From assembly GCF_963678635.1 (NCBI RefSeq), contig NC_087071.1, forward strand, positions 13,894,210 through 13,958,209: DNA of 64,000 bases, given 5' to 3'. A model generated the notes under the pieces. The model ran no database searches. It saw only the letters and a list, made by a program, of their open reading frames with translations, and was not told the DNA's origin. Within the stretch, counting starts at the first letter, position 1. Every line of letters begins with the position of its first letter. This DNA comes from Symsagittifera roscoffensis (Eukaryota > Xenacoelomorpha > Acoela > Convolutidae). Made by a program: the position numbers and the translations under genes. Of this stretch, positions 1 to 10,430 are shown one piece after another.

Positions 1-560
1 CTGAAATTTGAAGAAAAAACTTGATGGCTTGAAAAGTCTATCTAGAACATTTTATGACTGACAATTTGTTTCCTAAAATTAACCCAATTTCAGAAAACTG
101 GATCAATAGGTAAAATTTTCACTTCGCTGGGAAATCTGATAATTCCACTTTCGAAAATAGAAGTCGATCAAGCTTTTCGTGACCTTTACACTTTTGCTGT
201 TTAATAGTGGAATTTGCCTTCCTTTTTACAATGGAAATGCCATGAACACAAGAAGACATCACATGTCAAACCGCCAAAAAGTAAATTTGAGCCTCGACAA
301 ATTTTAGGAATTTTCTTGAAAAAACGAAAAAAATTCATCGCGACCTAAATAGAACTACGTTCTTTGACTCTTAATAAATTACCTTCCTTTTAGCAAATTG
401 ATTTCCAATGAACTTCAAAAAAAATCAAAGTCAAATCATGAAAAATGAATTTCAGCTGAATTAATTTTTGATCATTTGTATTGAAAAAAAAAACCAAACA
501 AAAAACGTCAATTAGCGTCATCACTTCGTTTATTGACTCCTACTTAGTTTCACGTCAAAA
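1..560. repeat. Family B dispersed repeat, copy 1 (degenerate)
   Basis: AT-rich non-coding repeat. It shares an ordered set of short blocks with copies near 17.6-18.0, 18.9-19.26, 19.26-19.7, 24.77-25.18, 28.55-28.84, 29.5-29.94 and 42.34-42.44 kb: a 'ctagaaca' block, 'acccaatttcagaaaactgg', 'agtcgatca..ttttcgtgacctt' and 'acttttgctgtt'. No open frame is shared between copies. No terminal inverted repeats were found. It lies in the downstream intron space of the Vilse-like gene. Confidence 0.55.
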
Positions 561-859
561 ATCGTTATTAAATTATGTTACACATTACAATTTGTATGCA
601 GTATCAATAATTCAACTCACAATTCACTATTTTTTAACGGCATGTTTTAACGGCATGTGAGATCTCTTCAGATACTACACCCTCCAAGTTTATGAATTCA
701 ATATTTTGGTCTGCTAGGTCCTTGAAAAAGTGAATTTGTGTTGCGGGGGTCCCCATAATTAATAGTTGCTTCGCAAACACAAGCAAAAAACGACAAAAAG
801 CAGCTTTAAAAAGGAAATGAGAAAAGGTAGAAACAAATGGGCCTCGAATTAGTGAAACA

Positions 860-933
860 TTTGCTGTGTCGGATTCGAACCTACAATCTCGATGTTTGGA
901 GTCTAATTTTTTCGCACCTGCGCCACCGGCCAT
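860..933 (-). repeat. tRNA-derived sequence (SINE head or tRNA pseudogene)
   Basis: Read on the minus strand this stretch holds an A-box-like TGGCGCAGGTGCG, a CTCCAAA block like the anticodon loop of tRNA-Trp(CCA), and a perfect B box GGTTCGAATCC. These are the two internal Pol III promoter elements at tRNA spacing. The anticodon stem does not pair and the T stem has a mismatch, so it is not a working tRNA. It is most likely the tRNA-derived head of a SINE or a decayed tRNA copy. Confidence 0.55.
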
Positions 934-1741
934 TTAAAACGTGAGAACACTAGCCACCAATGATGCAACTATACAGGCTAAAAAAATGCGAACGCTATGG
1001 GCTTCAAAAATACTATAAACATATAAAAAGAACTATTGCCGGCGTTGAACAAGAATTCCACATCCTCCCGCTGAGCCACGGACACTTGACTTCCGTTAAA
1101 CACCAGCCAAAAATAAAGCAGAGAACATATATTATGAAATTTTTAATGCTACATATCAAGATTATAGCAAAAACGGCACCAAATGAGCACTTTATTTGCA
1201 AGTTAGGTAGGATAAACATTATTACTTGCGAGAGATACTTACACACTACGTTCGCTTGTAAACGAGAAACATCATCCAGTTGAAACATTTTTACTAAGCT
1301 TTTAAAAAATTCAAAATAACTCTCCAAGCTGATTCAGATTCTGAAAACCTTTCCAAATAAATTTTCTCAATATCGAGAACAACTGATATGATTTTCCTCT
1401 CGAAACTTAATACTAGGTAAAGGCCTCAATACTCAGATTCTCCATTTAAGCGATGAACAATTGTTCAATATCTTATATATAAACGGTTGATCAATGCATT
1501 GTAACGACATACTGAAATATGTGGATTTGTCATCTCACATCGAAAAAACATTTTTTTTTGGCGAAAATTCCAAAAAATCATGATCAATCAAATTTTTTAA
1601 CACTTTTGTTTTTGAATGCGGTTGGAACATTTTGGGCTACTTGCACACAAACTTGCTACTGCTATCATTTTATGTAACTTAATTGCACATGTAATTTTCA
1701 AGCAGCTTACATTTTTATTCAATCGAATTCTCACTACTCAC

Positions 1742-1886
1742 CTGTATCTTAGCGAGTGGTATTATGTCTGATTGGGGTGTGGTCGGTCGGTGCCACACAG
1801 TCTGTCTGGAGTATGTGTTGAAGTAGTAGTACCTCCCTGTCTTTTCATCCCACAACTCCCACCACTGATCAGGCGAGGCCGCTCTA
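1742..1886 (-). CDS. ARHGAP39: Vilse/ARHGAP39-like RhoGAP, exon with second WW domain
   Basis: This 145-nt exon encodes a WW domain followed by a family signature. Visible motifs are DQWWELWDEKTGRYYYFN, the second WW tryptophan in QTVWHRP, and then SDIIPLAKIQ. The DIIPLAK segment right after WW2 is characteristic of the Vilse/CrossGAP/ARHGAP39 family, cytoplasmic Rac/Cdc42 GAPs acting in axon guidance and dendritic spine control. The WW domain binds proline-rich partners. The acceptor is ttcttgttgcag and the donor is CAG|GTGAGT. The exon starts with one base completing a codon and ends in phase 0. The MyTH4 and RhoGAP domains should lie to the left, outside the window. Confidence 0.85.
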
Positions 1887-3347
1887 CTGCAACAAGAAAA
1901 AAAGGAAAAGCTTTAAGGGGTGCGGTCAAAAAGTAGACATGTCATAGAGTAGACAATCCTTAAGCCAATCGGAATCGAGATAAGAAAATAAGCGTACGAA
2001 ATTTATAATTTTTCTCGATTCTGGTTGACTTATGACGTGTCTACTTTATGACCTGTCTGCGTTTTGCTACACATCCAGCTTTTAAGACATGGAAATGACA
2101 CCATAAAATAAGACTCTTTTCCATTTTCTCCAACAAATGAATTTGAATTTTATAAATATACTTAAAAATTGTCAAGATGAATGAAAACTTTTATGGTGAA
2201 CGAATTAAATGTGAACAAATTTGTTCTTCTAAATTTACATCGCAATATAACGCATTTAGCTTAGCCATAATATCACAAAACTACTATTAAAATACAAAAA
2301 ACACATATAAAAGAGGACTGGTAAAGAACCTAGGCTTCAATCTAAAAATTATTAATTAGAAATCAATTGGCAATTAACTAATTAGGATTTCCACTAACTA
2401 ATTAAACAAATATCTTGCTCAGGAAAACGATAGAAAAAGTCTGTTGATAGAATAAGGCAAGTACAATCACTTAAAAAGAGCTTTTTTTGGACCATGAGAC
2501 AACATTAAATTCAAGCTTTGTTAAGAAGCAATTTTAAATTCAATAAAAACTGAAACTGACCATTAGAAAAAACTTTGCAGTTGAAATTAAACGGAACTGA
2601 AATTTACTAGTTGAGGAATTTGCAACCAGTGGGTAAATTCCTCAGAAACCAAATGGTTGAGTATAAATTCTTCAGACAGACAATTACAAACTAAATGTTT
2701 GAATTAACGTAGGTGGTTTAACGGAAACAAGATTAAGATAACGTCGATAATTTTGAAGCTAGTCAGAAGTTTAACGGTCTGTCTAAATAAACGAGCAAAT
2801 TCAAACCGCCTGAAGATGAAAGTGATTTAAAATAACATTAACTACCATCAACTAATTCTTCAGAACCTACAAGTTAAATAAGTTATCTAAATTAAGATGG
2901 CGACTCGAAGTTGCGTATACTGAATCTAACTAACCTGCAAAAAATAAAAAATTCAGCTAAAAATTGGAATATCCTATAAAGCCACTTGATGCCAGTTAAG
3001 ACTTAAATTCAAAGTCAGTTCAAAGGAAATTTTGCTGCTGACCGATTTCACCTGCAAGCTTTGCCTGGTAATTCAATTATGGAGGATAGCAAGTAGATCA
3101 ATTGAGCGGACGGAACTGTATTTCTTTCCGGTCAAAATGCAGAAAATATTTTAAAAAACTAATTAAGCTGCAAAACTGGACAAAAACATGAAGTTTTAGA
3201 TGAAAGAATTTCAAGGAACAGCAGAAGATTCAAAAATGCAACCGATAAATACGTGTTCTCAAAAACCTGCTCTTTACAGATTTTTCTAATTTATTAGGTT
3301 ATGTTAAGGGTGCGAGATTTAATTTCAACTAGGTATTTATAAATTAC
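1887..3347. other. Intron, no recognised content
   Basis: AT-rich stretch between the low-complexity exon ending at 3348 and the WW2 exon. It starts with a GTAATT donor on the minus strand and ends with a pyrimidine-rich ttcttgttgcag acceptor. I see no coding segment or structured repeat in it. Confidence 0.6.
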
Positions 3348-4439
3348 CTGGTCATTTCGAGCAAGAAATTTATCAACTCCATCGGGTTAACGCCAGCACC
3401 ACTATTACCATTACTACCATCCATATTGTCGTCACCGCAACCATCTCGATTACAATCTTGACAAAAACTGTCATTACAACACAAGACAGGCGAGTTTGTC
3501 CCCTCGGAAATTCCTTCAAAGTCGTTCATGCTGAAATTTCCTCCTCTTTTCACGCCGATTGTGTCAACGTTTTCAGTCATGTTGAAAAAATTTCCGTCAT
3601 TTTTTTCCACAGCGGAACTTTCTTCATTTTTGTTCACGCCAAGCTGAACATCATGTTTATTCAGATTCTTTTTCATGTTGCAATTCGGACTTAGTGCGAT
3701 TGAATTGCACTTTTCACAACTGCAAGTCGAATTTTTAGCTGATAAATTAACGCTGTTTACTGAATTTTGAAATGAACTTGAATCCGAATTTGACAAAGAA
3801 ACGTTCGATTTTGTATTGAAATCAGAAATGATGTCGTCGAAATGAATAAAGGGCCTCCGATTCGATTTCATTAACTGGCTGCTGTTACTGATAAAAGGGT
3901 TATTCGTGTAACTTTGGGGAGTATTTTCGGGTGAAAGCGAGCTATTAAATTGAGAATTTTGTAAATGTTGAACTACATTCACGTTATAGTTTGTTGACTC
4001 AACGTGATATGATGCCATAAAATTTTGGGTAACAGTACCACCATTATTGTTAACTGCATTAGCTTGCGGGGTTATAATATTACCATCATAAGTAGCGGTT
4101 TGAAAAGATGGTTTTTCTCTTGTTTGTGAAGATGATCGAGTGAGATTTCTGTTAAGCAGGTGCTTACTTAACTTTTGGTGCGATTTTTTGCCCGGCAATT
4201 TGGGCGGGGCATAAGGACAACACCCTTTCACTAATGGGCCTAACGGGCGCAGAGGTAAAATACAACTAGGCTGCGAGAGATCAACTAAAGACGTAGCTTC
4301 AGCACTTTGCTGCTCTGGATTTGTAAAATTCAGCTGCTGGTTATTTTCAGGAGGTTGGGTAAATTGGTCTTTGAAGGAAACTTTTCGCTTCCCAGAAGCA
4401 TCGCTGGCATTTGAGCTACAAGGACTAACATTTCCCGGG
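3348..4439 (-). CDS. Large low-complexity exon of the Vilse-like locus
   Basis: This 1092-nt exon is open throughout and adds 363 codons plus shared ones. The protein is rich in Asn, Ser and Gln and looks disordered. It has a basic stretch (GKKSHQKLSKHLLNR) and two small Cys clusters (CSCEKCNS and LCCNDSFCQDCNRDGC). No known domain is recognised. An ATAG acceptor precedes it and the donor is ACCAG|GTAATT. It begins with one base and ends in phase 2, which fits both the upstream exon ending at 4941 and the WW2 exon starting at 1886. I infer an alternative N-terminal region of the Vilse-like protein. It could instead belong to a nested gene, since no transcript data are available. Confidence 0.6.
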
Positions 4440-4940
4440 CTATCCGAAAAAATTGAAGTGTATCAGATATCACAAGCTCAAAACTCTCAACCATATTTTT
4501 TCTAAACACCTAATCAGACGACGGTTTAAGCAGAATTACGAAGTTGGTTCTCTATTTTTTGTCAAAATTAGTACAATAGCAGAAAATTCTACTTGTTTAG
4601 CGCTAAATGTGCTTTTTTTCCTAGAAAATTTCTCATTTTACAAAAAGAAAGAACTTTCAAAATTTGTTCACAAGTTTTCTGTGTGACATTTTTGCACAAG
4701 TATCCATATGAAGAACCAAAAGATCTAAAATTTCGCAACTCAGATAAATTAAAATATTCTTGTGATATCTAAGCTATCAGAAATGGACTCTTTCCCTTTA
4801 TACAAATAAATTATACCCCCCCCCCCCTATTGTTATAGCCCCCACAATACAAGTATGTTGGGCCAACAATTTTTTTGTTGCAGGGGGGGGGGGGGAGGCA
4901 AAAGTTATATTGGAAAAGAGACCAAAAATTTTCACAGTAC
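4440..4940. other. Intron with facing C12 and G13 tracts
   Basis: The intron starts with a GTACTG donor (minus strand) at 4940. It contains a C12 run (4816-4827) and a G13 run (4883-4895) 55 nt apart on the plus strand. These could pair as a hairpin or form G-quadruplex/i-motif structure. Otherwise it is AT-rich with no recognised element. Confidence 0.5.
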
Positions 4941-5131
4941 CCATTAACGGCACTATTCGCGTGATTACTAGTCGCAGGAGGCACTAAATAACTCTGCAGT
5001 TGTGCTAAATTTTGCAGTGGATTGGGCGAACTAATCGAGCCGCCGCTTTGCTGTTGCTGGTTATACACAACTCTGTTCAGATTAGATAAGAGTTGTTCGT
5101 TGTCACTGGCTGAAATATTATTTCCCATCAT
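4941..5131 (-). CDS. Candidate alternative first coding exon of the Vilse-like locus
   Basis: Begins with two adjacent ATG codons (MMGNNISASDNEQL) and encodes 63 codons plus two bases of Gln/Ser/Asn-rich sequence (NQQQQSGGSISSPNPLQ). An in-frame TAG lies just upstream, inside what looks like an acceptor (cttgttgatttag), so translation must start here or the exon must begin exactly there in phase 0. The phase-2 end of the first WW exon cannot join it without meeting a stop. The simplest reading is an alternative promoter or first exon that bypasses the first WW domain. The GTACTG donor is weak. Confidence 0.5.
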
Positions 5132-7789
5132 CGATAACTAAATCAACAAGGAGAAAAGTTTCCCCGCGATTTATTCTTTAACTGTTGATAAAGATGATTT
5201 TCTCGCAGTTCTTGTTTTTTTTTGGGAAAAATATAACAATTAGTTAAACTCAAATTGTAAAAGTTGGTAAGACTTGTTTGAGTTCCAAGTAAAAGTTCGC
5301 AAGTTCTTTCATAAAAAATCGAACTTCAAAAGCTATCAGCTATTTCGATAAGTACAAATAGAAAATCAAAATATAGAATATCGTCAGCAGCCGAAGAGTT
5401 GAGATTTCAAAATCTCAACAACAAAAATCAAGTCGCATAACTAATTCAAGTCGACAACATTAATCACTTAAAAATCTTCATGGTGTTAAAATCAGACAAG
5501 CGTGACTTTAAACCCCATTTAAAAAGTTAATTCAATTTCAATTTTGGGGCAAAGGCGAAATTTCATCTTTGTACGCTTCAACGAATTCCCAACACCTCTC
5601 AAAATGAATTCAATTTAGACTTGAACTATATGAGGGTGGAAATCAAAGATAAAACATGTGGTGAGAGTAAAACCAAAGAGAAAATGTATAGAGATGGTAC
5701 ATCAATATGGAAAAATGGGTCCGAATTTCAGAATTGATTAATTTTATCACGCTGTGTTAGATAATAGACGGAAATAACGTTTTAAGACGCATAGAATAAG
5801 CTCTCAGTAAATCGAAGAATAAAGAAATCCAACACTAGAAATTCAATTGAATTCAAGTACGGTAGTTCATCGTTTTAGATTGGAAATGTATTCAATCAAA
5901 TAGACTCCTTAAAAAGCACTTTAAAAGCGCTTCGGGGGTCAAAAATGGTAATATAACAGCAATTGATGATTTTCACTTTAACGTGAAGATGTATCAAGTT
6001 ATATCATTGCCACTTACAAGCTTTAATCTCTTAAATCAAGCAAAAAAATGATTCAGATGAGATATTAAAAAAAAATCAAAATGTTAAATACATGATAAAT
6101 TTGCAATTTATAAGCATCGTATTTTATAAACGTAAGCCAAAACTTTAAGATCAATAGTCATTACAACCAAATTATTATAAAAACGAAATATGCAAAAAAA
6201 CTATGACTCGAATGGTTCAAAAACTTGAAAACATATATTTTTTCTGTTAATGAAAGCCGGTTTAAATTCTGGAAAACATAGAACAGATTTCTTCTATCCT
6301 TTAAGTTGTATAAAAAATAAGATCCATTTTGCCAGACCGGATAGACCTTTCATAAGCTAACAGGATATTATATATTTAGGGGAAGGAAACTACTCTAAAT
6401 CCTTCAGTTATTTAAGAGCGATTTAATTATAATTGACGTGAATTTGGTTTTCTTTTAACCGACAGCTAATTCCTGGATGAACAAATAAAAAGTATTTTTT
6501 TTTCCAATTTTGAGCAGCTAATTTAAGGTTTGACAGCCAGTATACCAATCAATAAAACTAAGAATAATTTGAAATTTGGATCGAATTCAGGATTAATATC
6601 CAATCATAATTTTCAAAATGCTTACGAAAAATTTGTGACGTCTCAGTAAAACGCTGTCAAAGCCATACAACTTTTTTAAATTACTAAATAAATGATGAAT
6701 TTGATTTCGGTACTACTCGTAAAAAAAATTAAGATAGCGTCGGCAAAACGTTTATTTGTTTAAACGTTTCATTGATGTTCAGACTATTTTTATTATCAAA
6801 TTTGAAAGCATTTTTAAACCTAATGCTAACAGCGTCTAAACCAATCTCTAACCTTACTTTTAAAATAACGTCGATCAGTGACAATGAATAAACGGTCATT
6901 CAAACAAATGCGACTGTACTAATTCTGGAGCTAGGTTAAAATATGCCAAATATGAATACTTATCAACAGTAATATCAGAGTAATATTACGCACGAAAGCT
7001 CACAATAAGGATCAATTTGGGAAAACAAGAGTCTAAAACTTCCGATTCTATAAATCAATTCCCAAATTTATTGGAAACTAAATATACCAGGTTTAATTTG
7101 GGAAGAAACACTGGGATATTATTGGATAAAGCATTTCATACATTTGTTCAAAGTTGTTTGGGTGTCACAAATCCGAAATAATATCTGTCAAATTCCAAAT
7201 TTATTCGCATGTTTGGTTTTATCGCCAAGACACAGATTAGTTGCTTTGTTCTTAGAAGTGTTTATGAGAGCGAGAAGTGCTATTTATATTAGTGTAAGTC
7301 TCGACCGAGCTTTGAGTAAGCGAACTGAAGTTTTTGCATGTTAACAGAGTAACGAACTGAGTTACCATTTTCGTAAGATCTTGTTTTGTAGCATAATAGT
7401 TGAAATGTAAATAGTATCGTCAGTGAAAAACGCAATAAAACGAGATGTAAAAACGAGAAATGAAAACGTGAACAAAAAATAAAAGCCACATGAAGTGATT
7501 CGATTAGTTTTACTGATATGTGTTTAAATATAGTTTAAGAAAACTTCGCATTTTTCCAAAGAGTAGAGAACGTTCCGACCACAAATTGGTAAGCTAGTTG
7601 TAAATATATAATGAACCTAGGCACGTAGATTAAAACAAAAATTTTTTCATTAGTTAGACTTCTTTTTCGCTTGCTGTATGAAAAACATACGACAAATCGA
7701 CAGGTGTCAATCAACAAGCACACCAAAAAAATGAGAAAATTATGAGAAATTTTCGGAGAAAAATAGATGAAAAACTCTTTCAAAAACAA
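5132..7789. other. Intron sequence, no recognised content
   Basis: About 2.7 kb of AT-rich sequence inside the large intron of the Vilse-like gene. No coding exon, RNA gene or repeat boundary could be supported. Short open frames here are not conserved in form and lack splice context. Confidence 0.5.
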
Positions 7790-8900
7790 AATATAAATTA
7801 AACCTTCTTTTGATGAAAACTAACCTGATTTGAGAAAACTGGAATAAAAGATAAATCTTAATTGCGTTAATTCTGGAAATTAACATCCACTTTCCAAACT
7901 TAATTCAATCACAATTTTTAGCGTCATTTGACCTTCCATTACAAAAGACAGAAGCGGAACCAGGTATGGGGTGGGGACGGACGCCCCTTCGCCTGAGGGA
8001 TTCGAACCCCTCACCATCCAAAGGGTCCCCCTTTGGTATTATTTTAGGCCAGACAAAAGGTTGGTGTCAAACTCTGTTCAGTTTCTCAATTTATTTCATT
8101 TCCAAATAATTTTTCTATAACTGTTAACAAATTTATTGGAAAACAACTGGAATTTTTGAAATATTTCAGACCCTGGGACAGCAAAATGCCGTTAAACATG
8201 CAACCGATTTTTCAAAACTGCATTTGAACTGACAAAAGAGCAATGCGACATGATTGCGCTTTTTCGGAGAATTTCATTTTGTCTTTATTTCGAGGGTACA
8301 ATTGAATAAAAGGTCATTCAACAACGATTAGCCAAACTATTTTTGAGAGCATAACAAATAAAACGCCAGCAAAAAAAAACAAATGCGAAAATTCAAAAAA
8401 GTATTTCGGTTTAGTTTAAATTTGAAGGTCAAAATTATTTCAGAAAAACAATACGTTGTCCGAGAAATTTGTTAGAAGTTATACCAGGCGGGTCTTTGAC
8501 ACATAAGCGAAGCTGCGCTAAGCAAATACAAGCAAAAACACTGCGGAAAGCTAAAAACTAACGAAATAACAAGAGAAAGAAAACCAACAACAGAACTACG
8601 AGGTTCGTAAAACCTACTATAATTTTTATAATTACTACTTTTCTTCGCTCTTCGTCAATAGCTCAGTCATTCAATTATTCGGATAGTTAAAGCATGCAGC
8701 AAAGATCATGCAAAGACTCATGCTTTTCAATTATGGCATCAACTTTGCTATCAAGTGTGCGCTTGAACGACCTTTTTAAAGACAAAAAACAATCCTCGTT
8801 TCTACTTCAAAAAGGGCATTGATAAGTGTAAAACGCTTGCTTCAATGTGTTTACAATTTACGCGATTTGCTTCAACACTATAATTGGGTACATTTAAAAA
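7790..8900. repeat. Tandem duplication C, copy 1, with tRNA-like T arm
   Basis: Matches 8911-9905 over nearly its whole length in the same orientation: the same opening 'ccttcttttgat...aacctgatttgagaaaactgg', a shared central 'gccaga...aaaggttggtgtca', and a shared end 'caaagactcatgcttttcaatta'. Near 7994-8012 the minus strand carries GAGGG-GTTCGAAT-CCCTC, a perfect tRNA-type T arm and Pol III B box, so a tRNA-derived module is part of the unit. This copy continues uninterrupted into 'aatcctcgtttctacttc', which makes it useful as the empty-site reference for the insertion in copy 2. Confidence 0.6.
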
Positions 8901-8910
8901 AACAATTTGT

Positions 8911-9905
8911 AAACTACACCTTCTTTTGATAAAATTAACCTGATTTGAGAAAACTGGAATAATAATTAAATTTTAGTTGCGTAGGAAATTCTGGAAACTA
9001 ACATCCATTTTCAAAACAGATTTCAGTCACGTTTTAAGCGTCATTTGACCTTTCATTACTAAACACAGGAACGAATTCAGGGATGGTGGTGGAGGCGGTC
9101 GCCCCCTCCCCCTCAGGACTCGAACCCCTCACCAACCAAAGGGTCCCCTCTTTGGTATTATTTTATGACCAAAGGTTGGTGTCACACTCTGTTCAGTTTC
9201 TCAAACTAATTCATTTCCAAAAAATTTTTCTATAGCTTTTAACAAATTTACTGGAAAACATCTGAAAGTTTTTGAAATATTTCTGACCCTGAGACAGTGA
9301 AATGCCGTTAAAACTGCAACCGATTTTTCAAAACTGCATTTGAACTGACAAAAGAGCAAGGCAAAATGATTGAAATTTTTCGTATAACTAAAATTTGTCC
9401 TTACTTCTTGAAAAAAAATTGAAACAAATTCGTCAATCAACAACGATTTGCCATGTAACTTTCGCGAACAAAACACATAAAATGCCGAATAAAAGGCAAA
9501 CGCGAATATTCAAAGAAGTATTTTGATTTAATTTAAATTTGAAGGTAAAATAATTTCAGAAACTTCATACATTGTCCAATAAATTTGCTAAACTCTATAC
9601 CAGTCGCGTCTTTGACACAGAGGCAAAGCTGCGCTTGGCAAATACACGCAAAAATACTCAAAAAGATAAAAACTAAAGAAATAACAAAAAAAAAGCAGCA
9701 ATGGAACTACGAGGTTCGTACAACCTACTGTAATTTTCATAACTACTAACTTTTATCGCTCTTCTAGTGCTGCTTCAATGGTTAAATCAGTCAATTAATT
9801 GCATAGTTGAAACAGGCAGCAAAGATCATGCAAAGACTCATGCTTTTCAATTATCGCAACAACTTTGCTATCAAGTGTGCGCTTGAACAAACTTTTCAAA
9901 GACAA
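8911..9905. repeat. Tandem duplication C, copy 2, interrupted
   Basis: Second copy of the ~1.1-kb unit at 7790. It includes the B-box segment near 9116-9134 with small changes. The copy stops at 9905 where a family A repeat begins. Its missing tail ('aatcctcacttctacatcaaaaatggcattgataagtg') reappears at 14497 after a second family A copy. The sequence between 9907 and 14494 is therefore an insertion into this unit. Confidence 0.6.
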
Positions 9906-9906
9906 A

Positions 9907-10430
9907 CAAAACTACTCGTATCAGGGCGAAACCCTGAATGTTCTGACTGACTTCTAAGGTCTATGGAGCAGTAAAAATATGGAAAATGAAATGTAATGGA
10001 AACAAAACGTACCTTTTTGTTTTCAATTTGAAATTTCTTGGGAAAATTATCCCCCCACACACCATATAAAGTACAAAGTGATAAATTTCGCTCCTAGTAA
10101 CACTTCAATTATGGCAAATAAGCTTATTTCAACTATTTTGGCACATTTATAAGACGGAATAAATCTCCGCGTACGCGTTAATAGCGCGAAATATATCGCG
10201 TGTTCAATGTCCCAAATTGGCAAAAAAGGCTGTCTTTAAACCCACATAACTTACCAAAAAAAAGATCACAGGTCAAAAATCTTTTTAAATTTAAGCTCAG
10301 GACAACAATAAATTTTGATTGATTTAAAAAAATTCCGTCAAAAAGGCTGAATAAAAGTCGAAATTTGTCTGAAGAAAAAACCCACCCGAGCACAAACATT
10401 CCGCTACTTTCTTTACAAAAATCGGAAGAA
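9907..10430 (-). repeat. Family A repeat, copy A1 (left terminal repeat of an insertion)
   Basis: One ~0.52-kb copy of family A, minus orientation. It starts with 'actcgtatcagggcgaa', has the conserved core 'acgcgttaatagcgcgaaatatatcgcg', and ends 'ctttacaaaaatcggaa'. Together with A2 (13980-14494, same orientation) it brackets ~3.5 kb inserted in duplication C. A diverged second end of the same family follows at about 10510-10620. Confidence 0.65.

Noticed and set aside
634-933. 99-codon minus-strand open frame ending LEGVVSEEISHAVKTCR
   Set aside because: Its first third is the tRNA-like repeat; no splice or start support for the rest and no family recognised.
860-933. Functional tRNA-Trp gene
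   Set aside because: The anticodon stem does not pair and the T stem has a mismatch, although both promoter boxes are preserved.
1243-1291. Possible further Vilse exon (KMFQLDDVSRLQANVV) with a strong GTAAGTAT donor
   Set aside because: Starting after the only acceptor it gives a TAA in the phase required by the WW2 exon, and the peptide matches no expected part of the protein.
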